A stretch of DNA of 64,000 nt from NCBI GenBank assembly GCA_017467965.1, contig JAFUJZ010000001.1, forward strand, positions 47,861 to 111,860. Direction: 5' to 3'. This document shows positions 24,663-33,314 of this stretch, piece by piece. This DNA comes from Clostridia bacterium. Its GTDB lineage: Bacteria; Bacillota_A; Clostridia; UMGS1883. How positions within the stretch are numbered: the stretch's first letter is position 1; the number at the start of each line of letters is the position of its first letter. The notes beneath the pieces were generated by a model, which saw only the letters and a program-made list of their open reading frames with translations, was not told the origin of the DNA and did not search any database. A program made the translations under genes and the position numbers.

Positions 24663-26237
24663 TTACAGATAATTGTCAGGCAAATCGTTTTCCAAAAGCA
24701 CAATCTTATTCTCTGCCTGTATACCTCTCATCATACTAAATGCTTCGTAAATATCCTTTGCGCACATAATCTTTTCATCGTCGGGACGAACAGTGTCAGC
24801 ACCCTTTTTAAGTATAGGATACTGCTTTTCACCCACAAAAATCGCATAATCTGCACATTCTGCACAGATTGCGCCCAATTTTTCGTTTTCTTCTTCTTCA
24901 CGGCTACCCAATTCAACCATACCGGGCGTAATAACTATCCTTGTACCCTCAAATTCACGGAGGGTTTCAAGTGCACCCTTTGCGCCCTCGGGATTTGAAT
25001 TATACGCATCGTCAATAATAGTACAATCGGGTTGCTTTTTTAACTGGAGACGATGTTCAACACTTTCAATTCTGCGCATTGCAATCTTTATAGAATCAAT
25101 ATCCACACCATACTCCATGGCAACAGCACAGCTGCCCACAAGGTTAATAACGTTGTGTCTGCCTAAAAGCTTTGTCTTAAGCTCAGCTTCACCATTAGGC
25201 GTTACAAGCGTAAACGTACTGCCTTTTTCACTAACCTTGATATCCTTTGCCCAATAATCGCATTCATCACTTGTGCCGTATGTTATTGTGTTTTCTTTTC
25301 TTTCGCACTTACGGATAATTTCGTTATCATAGTTTACAAACTTTTTGCCGTCCCCTACACTGTCCATAAGCTCATATTTTGTCTTTGTTATGTTTTCTTG
25401 AGTTTTGAATGTTTCAAGGTGCTGCGGTCCAACACTTGTAAGTATACCTGCCTTTGGTTTAACAAGGTCGCAAATTTCCTTTATGTCACCTATGTTTCTT
25501 GCACCCATTTCAACCACAAAAACCTCGTGCAAAGGCGTAAGATTTTCATTGACAGTCCTCACTACACCGAGCGTTGTGTTGTATGAATGGGGCGTCATAA
25601 GCACGTTGTATTTTTCACTAAGAAGAGTGCTCACAAAATTCTTTACACTCGTTTTGCCGTAGCTGCCTGTAATACCGATAATTTTCAAATCACTCATTGC
25701 CTCAAGCTTTTTCTTGGCACTGTCAACAAACTTTTGTCTTATAAATCCCTCTATAGGAGCATTGATAAGATTTGCCGCCATTACAAGGAAAGGTGCAACA
25801 AAAGCTACCACGAAAAGAAGTACGGGCACCCAAACGGCATCTACAAAAAATCCCGCCGCCAAAATCAAAGCGCACACAATACCCTCTGTCACAAAAAGTC
25901 TTTTTACTCTGTCTGTGATGACAAGAGGTTTTTTCTCTTCTTTTTTAGGTTTTAAAATATCAAGCACCACATATATAAGAGCATATGCACTGATTACCGG
26001 CACATCGCCAAAAATCAAAAAACCATACCCACAAAAAGCAAAAATCGCCTTAAAATCCACCATTTTAAGTTTGTTTTTCCAAAGGTAGGAGGCATATCTT
26101 TTATTAAAATACGAATTAAGCTGCAACATATGGTTAGCATGCTTTACTCCGCTTGTCATCACAACCCACAAATGTATAACAGCAACAACCGTATACATCA
26201 GTTTATACAAAACTTCGCCTGTCAAATCTATCACCAC
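24663..26237 (-). CDS. MurF-like Mur ligase with an N-terminal membrane domain
   Basis: Family role: UDP-MurNAc-tripeptide:D-alanyl-D-alanine ligase type ATPase. Seen: 524 residues. About 160 N-terminal residues form membrane segments (about 10-28, 62-90, 112-130, 133-158). The Mur ligase then follows: P-loop GITGSYGKTSVKNF near 188-201, the EMGARNIGDIKE region, central-domain HRLQLK and a DDAYNSNPEGAKGALE C-terminal domain opening. The membrane extension is seen in a clostridial subgroup and would place the enzyme at the membrane. The start is GTG at 26237, directly after the hydrolase stop codon; the ribosome binding site is weak, so coupling is likely. Confidence 0.87.
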   Translation of the reverse strand: MVIDLTGEVLYKLMYTVVAVIHLWVVMTSGVKHANHMLQLNSYFNKRYASYLWKNKLKMVDFKAIFAFCGYGFLIFGDVPVISAYALIYVVLDILKPKKEEKKPLVITDRVKRLFVTEGIVCALILAAGFFVDAVWVPVLLFVVAFVAPFLVMAANLINAPIEGFIRQKFVDSAKKKLEAMSDLKIIGITGSYGKTSVKNFVSTLLSEKYNVLMTPHSYNTTLGVVRTVNENLTPLHEVFVVEMGARNIGDIKEICDLVKPKAGILTSVGPQHLETFKTQENITKTKYELMDSVGDGKKFVNYDNEIIRKCERKENTITYGTSDECDYWAKDIKVSEKGSTFTLVTPNGEAELKTKLLGRHNVINLVGSCAVAMEYGVDIDSIKIAMRRIESVEHRLQLKKQPDCTIIDDAYNSNPEGAKGALETLREFEGTRIVITPGMVELGSREEEENEKLGAICAECADYAIFVGEKQYPILKKGADTVRPDDEKIMCAKDIYEAFSMMRGIQAENKIVLLENDLPDNYL

Positions 26238-26996
26238 TTATTTTACAAAATATTCGAGTGCCGCAAAAAACTTGCCCGGTCTGTCAAGATACGAAAAATG
26301 CCCTGCACCCTCCAAAACCACAATTCCGCTGTCGGGAAGTAAACTATCCATTATATGAGCATCGCCTATAGGTGTTGCAGTGTCTTTATCTCCCCATATA
26401 AGAAGCGTAGGCACCCCTATATCCGGCAAATAGCCTTTCAAATCCTCATTTACAACCCTACTCATAGTAGCACGCATATTTTCACTAAGTGACTTATAGT
26501 CACTGCTGCCTGCATTTTTAACCAGTTTTTCGTAAAGACCTGTCTTGTTTATAAGAGGAAACTTCAACACTTTTTTGCCCAGCTTGTAGGAATATACCTT
26601 CACATAGTAATCTAAGCCGCGCTTGGGCTTAATGCCTGCAGCATCCACAAGCACAATTTTACAGGGCTTTACTTCCATTTTACTAAAAAGCTTTATTATA
26701 ACTCTTCCTCCAAAGGAATGTCCAAGCCATATTGCCCCCTCGCACTCTGCCGCTTTTATAAACTTTTTCATAAATTCAGCATAGGCGTCCACATCCCAGA
26801 TTTCACAGGGTTCATCGCTCTTACCAAACCCGGGAAAATCAAGTGCCACCACACGCATATACGTGCCCAGCTTTTTTATAATCGGCGTAAAAGCTTCTTT
26901 GTTTGCACCCCAGCCGTGAAAAAGCACAATAGTTTTGCCTTTGCCTTCATCTATATAATTTATGTTTAATCCATCAATTGTAATATTTTTTTCCAC
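26238..26996 (-). CDS. Alpha/beta hydrolase
   Basis: 252 residues from a GTG at 26996 (AAGGA 9 nt upstream; a GTG at 27002 is closer and less likely). Alpha/beta hydrolase fold: oxyanion region LFHGWGANKEAF, nucleophile S94 in LGHSFGGRV, acid in IWGDKDTATP and His in LEGAGHFSYLDRP, so the triad is complete. No signal peptide. The position directly before the MurF-like ligase, with no gap, suggests a role tied to envelope synthesis, but the substrate cannot be inferred. Confidence 0.85.
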   Translation of the reverse strand: MEKNITIDGLNINYIDEGKGKTIVLFHGWGANKEAFTPIIKKLGTYMRVVALDFPGFGKSDEPCEIWDVDAYAEFMKKFIKAAECEGAIWLGHSFGGRVIIKLFSKMEVKPCKIVLVDAAGIKPKRGLDYYVKVYSYKLGKKVLKFPLINKTGLYEKLVKNAGSSDYKSLSENMRATMSRVVNEDLKGYLPDIGVPTLLIWGDKDTATPIGDAHIMDSLLPDSGIVVLEGAGHFSYLDRPGKFFAALEYFVK

Positions 26997-27030
26997 AGGC
27001 ACACATCCTTGCCATAATTATCTACAATAT

Positions 27031-27058
27031 AGTATAGCACAAATCCAAAAATAATCAA
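27031..27058 (-). promoter_or_regulatory. Promoter of the hydrolase-murF-ddl unit
   Basis: Minus strand TTGATT (27053-27058), 16-bp spacer, TATACT (27031-27036), back to back with the tRNA-Thr promoter. Confidence 0.6.
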
Positions 27059-27067
27059 CAATAATTC

Positions 27068-27096
27068 TTGACAAAGCTTGGTTTAACATTTAAAAT
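27068..27096 (+). promoter_or_regulatory. Promoter of tRNA-Thr
   Basis: TTGACA (27068-27073), 17 bp, TAAAAT (27091-27096). Confidence 0.8.
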
Positions 27097-27116
27097 ATAT
27101 TCGTTAAATATTTTAT

Positions 27117-27192
27117 GCCGGCGTAGCACAGTTGGTAGTGCAGCTCATTCGTAATGAGCAGGTCGCGTGTTCGAGTCACGTCACCGGCTCCA
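27117..27192 (+). tRNA. tRNA-Thr (anticodon CGT), CCA encoded
   Basis: 76 nt. Acceptor GCCGGCG / CACCGGC with one C-A mismatch, D-arm GCACAGTTGGTAGTGC, anticodon arm GCTCA-TTCGTAA-TGAGC giving anticodon CGT (codon ACG), T-arm GCGTG-TTCGAGT-CACGT, discriminator T and CCA. A 22-bp stretch from its anticodon arm recurs at 28479-28500. Confidence 0.95.
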
Positions 27193-27193
27193 C

Positions 27194-27230
27194 AAAAAGG
27201 AATCATACCCAAAGGGTGTGGTTCCTTTTT
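27194..27230 (+). terminator. Terminator of tRNA-Thr
   Basis: Stem AAAAAGGAATCATACCC / GGGTGTGGTTCCTTTTT with an AAA loop and a T-run. Confidence 0.85.
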
Positions 27231-27234
27231 CTTT

Positions 27235-27304
27235 CGACGTGACTCGAACACCGAGGGTGCCGTGAGCACATCCTGTGGTGGATAAAGTCCTCGGCATCCT
27301 CCAC
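27235..27304. repeat. Inverted tRNA-Thr fragment and junction sequence
   Basis: CGACGTGACTCGAACAC (27235-27251) is the reverse complement of the T-arm of the tRNA just upstream. An 11-bp GCATCCTCCAC at 27294-27304 recurs at 28504-28514. Together with the 22-bp tRNA repeat these look like rearranged integration junctions. Confidence 0.55.
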
Positions 27305-27324
27305 ACTAAAACGATTCTAATCTA

Positions 27325-27353
27325 TTGATTTTTTTGCAATAATGTGATATATT
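27325..27353 (+). promoter_or_regulatory. Promoter of the SHOCT gene leader
   Basis: TTGATT (27325-27330), 17 bp, TATATT (27348-27353). Transcription would start at the foot of the long leader hairpin. Confidence 0.55.
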
Positions 27354-27359
27354 ATTTGT

Positions 27360-27500
27360 GCTACACATTTTAATATTACCTAATTAGAGGGAATACTATC
27401 GGCAAAAATGTATTCTCTCCCCTTTGATTAGGTAAAATGTGTAGCAACATCGAGGGAAGCATTTTTCGGTGCGTCTCTTGATGGGACGCACTTTTTTATT
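27360..27500 (+). promoter_or_regulatory. Structured leader with terminator before the SHOCT gene
   Basis: An 86-nt hairpin has arms GCTACACATTTT (27360-27371) / AAAATGTGTAGC (27434-27445), continued by ACCTAAT/ATTAGGT and by a paired AGAGGGAATAC region. An intrinsic terminator follows: GTGCGTCTC / GGGACGCAC (27469-27491) plus T6, ending 5-6 nt before the AGGAGG ribosome binding site. This is the layout of transcription attenuation or of a terminated small RNA. No known riboswitch was recognised. Confidence 0.6.
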
Positions 27501-27516
27501 ATAGGAGGATGTAAAA

Positions 27517-28254
27517 ATGGCAAAAACACCTTGTGCCGTATGCGGCAAAGAGTTAGGACTATTATCTGGAAAGGCAAAGATTTCTGATGGTGCGGTTTGT
27601 ACTAATTGTTTGAGTGGTGCTGGCATTTCAACGTTAAGCAATGCTCTCTCTTATAATCAGCAATCAATTAAAGAATTGGTTAATGTTCGCAAAGCACTTG
27701 TTAATAACTTCAGCAAAACAAAATCTGTTGGAACATACATAGCAATTGATGAAAACAACAAGGCGTTCAAAATTGGGAGAGATATTTTTTCTTACGATAA
27801 CCTTTTGAGCTTTGAGTTGTTAGAAGATGGTCAAAGCATTACAAAAGGTGGTTTGGGTCGTGCTGTTGCCGGCGGTTTGTTGTTCGGCGGTGTCGGTGCC
27901 ATAGTTGGTGGTGTTACTGGTGGAAAAAAATCAAAAGGTATTTGTAATTCAATGAAACTGAGAGTTTCTTTGAAAAATGCTCACACTGATGTTCTTTATA
28001 TAAACTTCATTGCCACAGAAACTAAAACAAGCAGTTTTATATATAAAACCGCCCAAGATAGTGCTCAAAAATGTATCACTGCTTTGGAAACAATAAACAA
28101 TATTAACCAAAGCAACCATGTTGAGTACGCAAATGGTGAAGTTCATAACAATTCTGCGGCTGACGAAATTATGAAATTCAAAAAATTGCTCGACCAAGGA
28201 ATCCTTACCCAAGAAGAGTTTGATGCGAAGAAAAAAGAACTTTTAGGTCTGTAA
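27517..28254 (+). CDS. DUF4428-like zinc finger / SHOCT domain protein
   Basis: 245 residues. N-terminal zinc ribbon CAVCGKEL...AVCTNC (C6, C9, C28, C31 approximately); a beta-rich middle resembling PH-like bacterial domains; a glycine-zipper stretch (GGLGRAVAGGLLFGGVGAIV) near 118-137 that could insert in or touch membranes; and a C-terminal SHOCT domain (FKKLLDQGILTQEEFDAKKK). This architecture is common on phages and other mobile elements and in clostridial chromosomes; the function is not established. ATG 27517 has AGGAGG at 8 nt. It is the only gene between the two partial tRNA-Thr repeats and has a structured, terminator-containing leader. Confidence 0.82.
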   Translation: MAKTPCAVCGKELGLLSGKAKISDGAVCTNCLSGAGISTLSNALSYNQQSIKELVNVRKALVNNFSKTKSVGTYIAIDENNKAFKIGRDIFSYDNLLSFELLEDGQSITKGGLGRAVAGGLLFGGVGAIVGGVTGGKKSKGICNSMKLRVSLKNAHTDVLYINFIATETKTSSFIYKTAQDSAQKCITALETINNINQSNHVEYANGEVHNNSAADEIMKFKKLLDQGILTQEEFDAKKKELLGL

Positions 28255-28271
28255 TACGTAGGCAAAAAATC

Positions 28272-28308
28272 AAAGGACAACCTTCTTCAAAAAGGTTGTC
28301 CTTAATTT
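28272..28308 (+). terminator. Terminator of the SHOCT gene
   Basis: Stem AAGGACAACCTT / AAGGTTGTCCTT with loop CTTCAAA. Between here and 28470 I see only AT-rich sequence with no gene. Confidence 0.8.
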
Positions 28309-28472
28309 TATGATACCGCTTGAATTATTAATCTTTCTACGTTATAACATGAAACGTGATCAATAGCACCTAATGGCAATATTTATGTTCAACAATTACC
28401 GATTCGGTCAATGTTTACCGAAAAAACGTTATGAAGGTAAAAAAACAGAGTGTCAAAAAAAGGGGGTATTTA

Positions 28473-28514
28473 GACCTGTTCATTCGTAATGAGCAGGTCG
28501 CATGCATCCTCCAC
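28473..28514. repeat. Second copy of the tRNA-Thr anticodon-arm sequence (candidate att site)
   Basis: 22 bp (28479-28500) identical to 27145-27166 inside tRNA-Thr, here within a near-perfect palindrome GACCTG-TTCATTCGTAATGAG-CAGGTC. It is followed by GCATCCTCCAC, which also recurs on the left side. The two 22-bp copies enclose 1.3 kb. Confidence 0.65.
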
Positions 28515-28597
28515 TTGTTTCTTCCAAAATCCTCTTGTTGACAAAATCTCCCACATATTTTACAATATTAGTATTAACTATCACAGGAGGAAACGTC

Positions 28598-29962
28598 ATG
28601 CTTTGTCCAAGATGCGGCAACCGTCTGCCCGATGACAGCAAATTTTGTTCGGGTTGCGGCAACCGATTAGATACATCTCCCCTTATAACGCCCGTGGCAC
28701 CCGTTGATGCCAAACCGAATCCCCAAAACTCCCTTGCTCCCCCGCCTGCTCCCCCCAAAAAAGGGGAGCCTAAGGCAAAAAGCCGTGCATGGGTTTATGG
28801 TCTTATATCATTTGTATCGGTGCTTATAATAGCCGTAGCTGTTAGTATTATAGTTATGTCACTTTCATCGTCCGATTCCTCTTCCAAGAAAGAGGAAGAA
28901 CCCACAGAAACAGTTGACACAAGCTACAAATCCGATTATTTCCCAACGGTTGATACCTCTCTTATAGTTGCACCGCCCTCCCACTCATCGTATACGCTCG
29001 TTATCTCAGACGCAACATGGACGCATGCGGCAACAGATGCCCGCGACCGCGGTCAGACGCTTGTATGTATTGAAAATCAGGACGAATTTGACACCGTTTG
29101 TTCATATGCGGAAGCCGAGGGCATAAGCGTTTTTTGGATAGGCGCAGAGCTTGGCAATAACACAAGCTGGGATTCTGTTCGCTGGATGAACGGCGACGAT
29201 ATGACTTTTGCCCCATGGCTTGACGGTGAACCGTCCTATATTTCTGAAACAGGCAATAGTGAAGAATATCTTTTAGTATTCAAGGTTAATAACAAGTGGT
29301 ATTTTAACGATGCCGAAAACGATATATCGGAGCATTATGCAGGCAAAATGGGTTACTTTATCGAAACTGCAACAACCTCGCACGATTATTTCACCGCTCT
29401 TTCGGATTCTGAAAAATACAATCTTAACTGCTATCTTTCAACCCTTTCCGAAGCTTTTTTCACACATCCCGACAAAACAGATAATCTGTATTACGAGCTT
29501 ATAACATTTGCGGCAACTCATCTGCACCTTTACCGCCCCGATGAAATCACCATTGAAGGTGACGACATGACAGTTAGTCGCGACGCTGTAAATCGTGTAC
29601 TTAGTGATATGTTTGGCCTCTCCGTTCCCGAGCAAACTATCGAATCTTCGCTTTCGGGCAATGAGTGGGTTTATAACGAGGGTACTTTCACCCGTTACGG
29701 TCAATGCAGTGAATCACACGCATATTTTTCCGTTGCTGATGACGCATACAAAAACAATGACGGCTCGATAACCGTGAGCTTTACAGTTTACTATGACCGC
29801 GACAACCATAATAGCTATCCCCAGACAGGTTGGTACACCCTGTCACCTGTTGACGCAAAAACAAACTATTCCTATCAGTACAAAGGCTATGCCGTTTTAA
29901 AGCCCAGAGTAATAAACGGCAATAGTACATATGAGCTTTTGGAATATACGACAAAAAAATAA
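28598..29962 (+). CDS. Membrane-anchored zinc-ribbon protein with a C-type-lectin-like domain
   Basis: 454 residues. N-terminal zinc ribbon with C3, C6, C17 and C20 (CPRCGNRLPDDSKFCSGCGN), a Pro-rich linker, one membrane helix about 68-92 and then an outside part. The first extracellular domain (about 128-255) is C-type-lectin-like: ATWTHAATDARDRGQTLVCI, FWIGAELGN, WMNGDDMTFAPWLDGEPSY and YFNDAENDISEHYAGKMGYF. A second C-terminal domain (about 265-454) is not recognised. ATG 28598 with GGAGG is clear; the reading frame upstream is open but has no site. The topology puts the ribbon in the cytosol and the lectin-like fold outside. Single gene with its own terminator. Confidence 0.8.
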   Translation: MLCPRCGNRLPDDSKFCSGCGNRLDTSPLITPVAPVDAKPNPQNSLAPPPAPPKKGEPKAKSRAWVYGLISFVSVLIIAVAVSIIVMSLSSSDSSSKKEEEPTETVDTSYKSDYFPTVDTSLIVAPPSHSSYTLVISDATWTHAATDARDRGQTLVCIENQDEFDTVCSYAEAEGISVFWIGAELGNNTSWDSVRWMNGDDMTFAPWLDGEPSYISETGNSEEYLLVFKVNNKWYFNDAENDISEHYAGKMGYFIETATTSHDYFTALSDSEKYNLNCYLSTLSEAFFTHPDKTDNLYYELITFAATHLHLYRPDEITIEGDDMTVSRDAVNRVLSDMFGLSVPEQTIESSLSGNEWVYNEGTFTRYGQCSESHAYFSVADDAYKNNDGSITVSFTVYYDRDNHNSYPQTGWYTLSPVDAKTNYSYQYKGYAVLKPRVINGNSTYELLEYTTKK

Positions 29963-29969
29963 TTAGACC

Positions 29970-30000
29970 AAAACGGCGTTGCATAATGCAACGCCGTTTT
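29970..30000. terminator. Bidirectional terminator
   Basis: Stem AAAACGGCGTTGCA / TGCAACGCCGTTTT, loop TAA, between convergent genes. Confidence 0.9.
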
Positions 30001-30001
30001 A

Positions 30002-31573
30002 TTATTTATTCACTATATTATTAAATACCTCAACGTACTCTTCTTTTGTAAATCTTGTGCCGAATCTGATCCTATGTTTATGCTTTTTTGCCATTTCCTC
30101 GGGATAATCCTCCAAAAGATAAGCCGAGTAGTAGTCGGGCTGCATATGTGTTACAACAGGCTCAATCACATAATTTGCGCACCTTACCCCGTTTTTGTCC
30201 TTTATTATGTCAAAATCCGCCATTGCGCACAGTGCGTTCTGATAATCATTCTGATTTGATATAAAATTACCCAGGGAATAATACACCGGCACTACCCGTC
30301 CGTCTGATGCAGTCACGGTCTCAAGTGGCTGTACTACATGAGGATGCGCCCCCACGATTACCGTTGCACCGTTGTCTGCAAAAAGCTGTGCCCAATTTCT
30401 TTGACTTTGGGCAGGGGTATTCTGATACTCGTTGCCCCAATGTGCAAAAACAACTATAGCATCACTCATGCCTTTCGCCTTTGCCATGTCGGATATGATT
30501 TTTTCCTCATCAAGCAAATCAACCATGTATTCCCCACCCTTGGGAAGCTGATATCCGTTTAAAGAATATGTATAGTTCAAAAGCGCTATTTTCAGTCCGT
30601 TTTTCTCAATAACGCTTATCTCGTCTGCATCCTGTTCAGACTGATGTATGCCGAGCATTTCAATTTCGGGATAATTTTCCCAAAAAGCTGTTGTATACAT
30701 GATTCCGCCTGTGCCTCGGTCAAAAGCATGGTTTGTGGCATGGGTTACAACGTCAAACCCTGCCAAAGCCTCTGCCACACCAAACTCCTCAGGACTGCCA
30801 AAGGACGGATACCCCGAAAAATTATTCTCCACAAAAACGGTCTCCTGGTTTACGCAGGCAACGTCCGCTTCTTCAATATACTTTTTCACGTTTTCAAAAT
30901 TTTGGGTAAAATCATAGCCGTCATTGGTCTGTGCCGCACGGAGTACGGGCGAATGCCCTATCGTATCACCAAACGCTACAAAGCTCACGCTTAAAGTGCC
31001 CATATCAAAGCTCACACGCTTTGATGCGTCACAGCACCGCTGGACAACAATTGCCATTTCGGCTCTTGTCATGCTTTCAAAGGGACGGAAGGTGTTACTT
31101 GTCTTATCACCTGAAAATATACCTTTTCTGTACAGGCTGTATATCTCGCTTTCCGAGTACACGCCCTTAATATCACTTACAGCACCCTCTATGACCTCGT
31201 TTATATCTCCGCCTTTTACAACACGTGCAATCATGTATGCCACGTCACACCGTGCCGCAGGGGCGTCCCATTCGCCAAAGTCTTTGGGTGCAATATTGTT
31301 TTCTATTACATATTCTATCGAATTGTCTATATCTGCACCTGTTATTTTTACGATAATATCCGCACATTCGCTAAGAGAGACAGGCTCGTCCACACGGAAA
31401 GCATTGCCCTCAAAGGTCATGTACCCTTCATTTACGCACAGTGCTACCGCACTTTCGTAAAAATCCCAATCGCGAACATCTGTAAACATGCCGCTTTGGT
31501 ATGTAATTTTTTTGTTACATCCGCAACCTGCAAGTAATATTACAGATAAAATAACACCTAAAAATCTTCTCAT
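30002..31573 (-). CDS. Lipoprotein with S-layer-homology region and CapA metallophosphatase-like domain
   Basis: 523 residues. Lipobox VILLAGCGC near 12-20, so it is probably membrane-tethered. Residues about 27-190 contain SLH-type repeats (AARCDVAYMIARVVKG, FRPFESMTRAEMAIVV), expected to bind secondary wall polymer. From about 195 it has the CapA/PgsA fold: VAFGDTIGHSP, CVNQETVF, VVTHATNHAFDRGTGG, VFAHWGNEY and VIVGAHPHVVQPLE, which carry the metal-ligand residues of the calcineurin-like family. CapA proteins take part in poly-gamma-glutamate or capsule handling; no capB or capC is adjacent. RBS AGGTGAG. Confidence 0.85.
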   Translation of the reverse strand: MRRFLGVILSVILLAGCGCNKKITYQSGMFTDVRDWDFYESAVALCVNEGYMTFEGNAFRVDEPVSLSECADIIVKITGADIDNSIEYVIENNIAPKDFGEWDAPAARCDVAYMIARVVKGGDINEVIEGAVSDIKGVYSESEIYSLYRKGIFSGDKTSNTFRPFESMTRAEMAIVVQRCCDASKRVSFDMGTLSVSFVAFGDTIGHSPVLRAAQTNDGYDFTQNFENVKKYIEEADVACVNQETVFVENNFSGYPSFGSPEEFGVAEALAGFDVVTHATNHAFDRGTGGIMYTTAFWENYPEIEMLGIHQSEQDADEISVIEKNGLKIALLNYTYSLNGYQLPKGGEYMVDLLDEEKIISDMAKAKGMSDAIVVFAHWGNEYQNTPAQSQRNWAQLFADNGATVIVGAHPHVVQPLETVTASDGRVVPVYYSLGNFISNQNDYQNALCAMADFDIIKDKNGVRCANYVIEPVVTHMQPDYYSAYLLEDYPEEMAKKHKHRIRFGTRFTKEEYVEVFNNIVNK

Positions 31574-31591
31574 ATTCTCACCTAATTAAAA

Positions 31592-31620
31592 TGGGGCATT
31601 GCTTATGCAATACCCCACTT
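31592..31620 (-). terminator. Terminator of gltX
   Basis: Stem TGGGGTATTGC / GCAATGCCCCA on the minus strand with a loop of ATAA and a short T-run. Confidence 0.7.
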
Positions 31621-31634
31621 TTTTTCAAAGCATT

Positions 31635-33281
31635 TTAGTTTAAAGCGTTTTTAATTCTTCTCAAGGTCTCTTCTTCGCCTAATACCTGCTGAATTTCCCA
31701 AATGTCGGGAGCGTTCATTCTGCCTGTTAAAGCAACTCTCACAACTGCACCCACGTCACCTACGTGGCCCTTGTACATTTCGGGATTCTTTTTGTAAAGC
31801 TGAGGCTTGGGTACATAGCCCATTTCCTCACCCATTGCTCGAAGTGCAGGGAACCATTCGTCCTTAACGGCACTGTGGTCATAGGTTTCAATGTACTTTG
31901 TAAGGATAGCTCTTCTATCTTCTTCACTAACATTTTCGGGGAAGCTGTCTTCCATTTTAAATGTTTCGGGGAACATAAAGGAGAAAAATTCCTTACTCTG
32001 TTTCCAGCAGGAAATGTCCTTTCTGGGCTTTTCGCCACCACGGCCGATATTTATCATATTAAGTGTAAACTCGGGATTCTTTGTGAGAAGATTATAATAC
32101 TCTTCGTCACATTCCTTTGCCCATGCTACAAGTTCGTCATAAACGAGCTTGCCCGGGAGCTTTGCAATATAGTTTTTCGACACATCGGCAAGCTTGTCCG
32201 TGTCAAAAAGTGCACCGGAAACGCTCATCTTCTGTGTTGTAAACTTAAAGTCATGCACATCGGCATCGGGGTTTTCTCTTCTCCAGTCTTCAAAGTTGGA
32301 GTTTAAAACAGTCAACAAATATTCCCATACAGCCTCAGGAAGGTAGCCCTCGCTCTTATAAAAGTCAAGGCTGAATTCGGGGTCCTTACGCTTGGAAAGC
32401 TTTCTCTTCACGCCTGTTTCAGCATCAATCTTCATTAATACTGCTGTGTGGCAGTACACGGGGATTTTAAAGCCAAAGGCTTCAAAAAGCTGATGATGAT
32501 AAGGAAGCGTTGCAAGCCATTCCTCACCACGTACAACATGAGTTGTGCCCATAAGGTAATCGTCCACAAGGTGCGCAAAGTGATATGTGGGGATACCGTC
32601 GCTCTTTAAAACGACAAAGTTCATTTCGTTTTCGGGCATTTTTAATGTACCGCGGATTTCATCTTCAACCTCGATAATACGGTGTGTGTTTTCGGGTGCA
32701 CGGAAACGCATTACATAGCTTTCGCCTGCATTAACCCTCTTTTCAACCTCTTCATAGGAGAGGTTTCTACAAGTTGCCCACTCGCCGTAGTATCCGGGGT
32801 TTGCCTTGATAGCCTCCTGCTGTGTGCGTCGTTGTTCGTTTTCTTCTTCACTACAGAAGCAAGGGTAGCATAATCCCTTCTTTGTAAGATGCTTTGCAAA
32901 GCATCTGTAAATTTCTCTTCTCTGTCTCTGACGGTAAGGTCCGTAAATACCCTTTTCGCCGTCCTTTGTTGCACCCTCGTCAAAGTTTACGTTAAAGTAC
33001 TTAAGAGAGTTGATAATAATATCAACTGCACCTTCAACCTCACGCTTGTTGTCGGTGTCTTCAATACGAAGGAAGAAAACACCGCCCGACTGATGTGCAA
33101 GTCTTTCATCAACCAGTGCACCGTACAAATTACCCAAATGGATAAAGCCTGTGGGGCTTGGTCCGAGACGAGTTACTCTTGCACCCTCGGGGAGTTCACG
33201 CTTGGGGTACTTTGTTTCATAAAAATCAATATCGCAATCAATATCGGGGAATAATAATTCTGCTAATTTATTATAATCCAT
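31635..33281 (-). CDS. gltX: Glutamyl-tRNA synthetase
   Basis: Family role: charges tRNA-Glu. Seen: 548 residues, longer than typical bacterial GluRS (about 470-500). Class I signatures: HIGH as FIHLGNLYG near residue 46, and KMSKS as KRKLSKRKD near 300. A Zn-binding-type Cys cluster CYPCFC is present near 140. The C-terminal half differs from that of Escherichia coli GluRS and resembles that of clostridial long forms. It follows glnS on the same strand, 138 bp apart, with a palindromic repeat between them. Confidence 0.94.
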   Translation of the reverse strand: MDYNKLAELLFPDIDCDIDFYETKYPKRELPEGARVTRLGPSPTGFIHLGNLYGALVDERLAHQSGGVFFLRIEDTDNKREVEGAVDIIINSLKYFNVNFDEGATKDGEKGIYGPYRQRQRREIYRCFAKHLTKKGLCYPCFCSEEENEQRRTQQEAIKANPGYYGEWATCRNLSYEEVEKRVNAGESYVMRFRAPENTHRIIEVEDEIRGTLKMPENEMNFVVLKSDGIPTYHFAHLVDDYLMGTTHVVRGEEWLATLPYHHQLFEAFGFKIPVYCHTAVLMKIDAETGVKRKLSKRKDPEFSLDFYKSEGYLPEAVWEYLLTVLNSNFEDWRRENPDADVHDFKFTTQKMSVSGALFDTDKLADVSKNYIAKLPGKLVYDELVAWAKECDEEYYNLLTKNPEFTLNMINIGRGGEKPRKDISCWKQSKEFFSFMFPETFKMEDSFPENVSEEDRRAILTKYIETYDHSAVKDEWFPALRAMGEEMGYVPKPQLYKKNPEMYKGHVGDVGAVVRVALTGRMNAPDIWEIQQVLGEEETLRRIKNALN

Positions 33282-33314
33282 TTTTCATTCCTCATTTCTC
33301 ATCTACTCCGCCTT

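Noticed and set aside
27235..27260. Second tRNA gene on the minus strand
   Set aside because: Only a T-arm-like piece is present; no acceptor, anticodon or D-arm can be folded around it.
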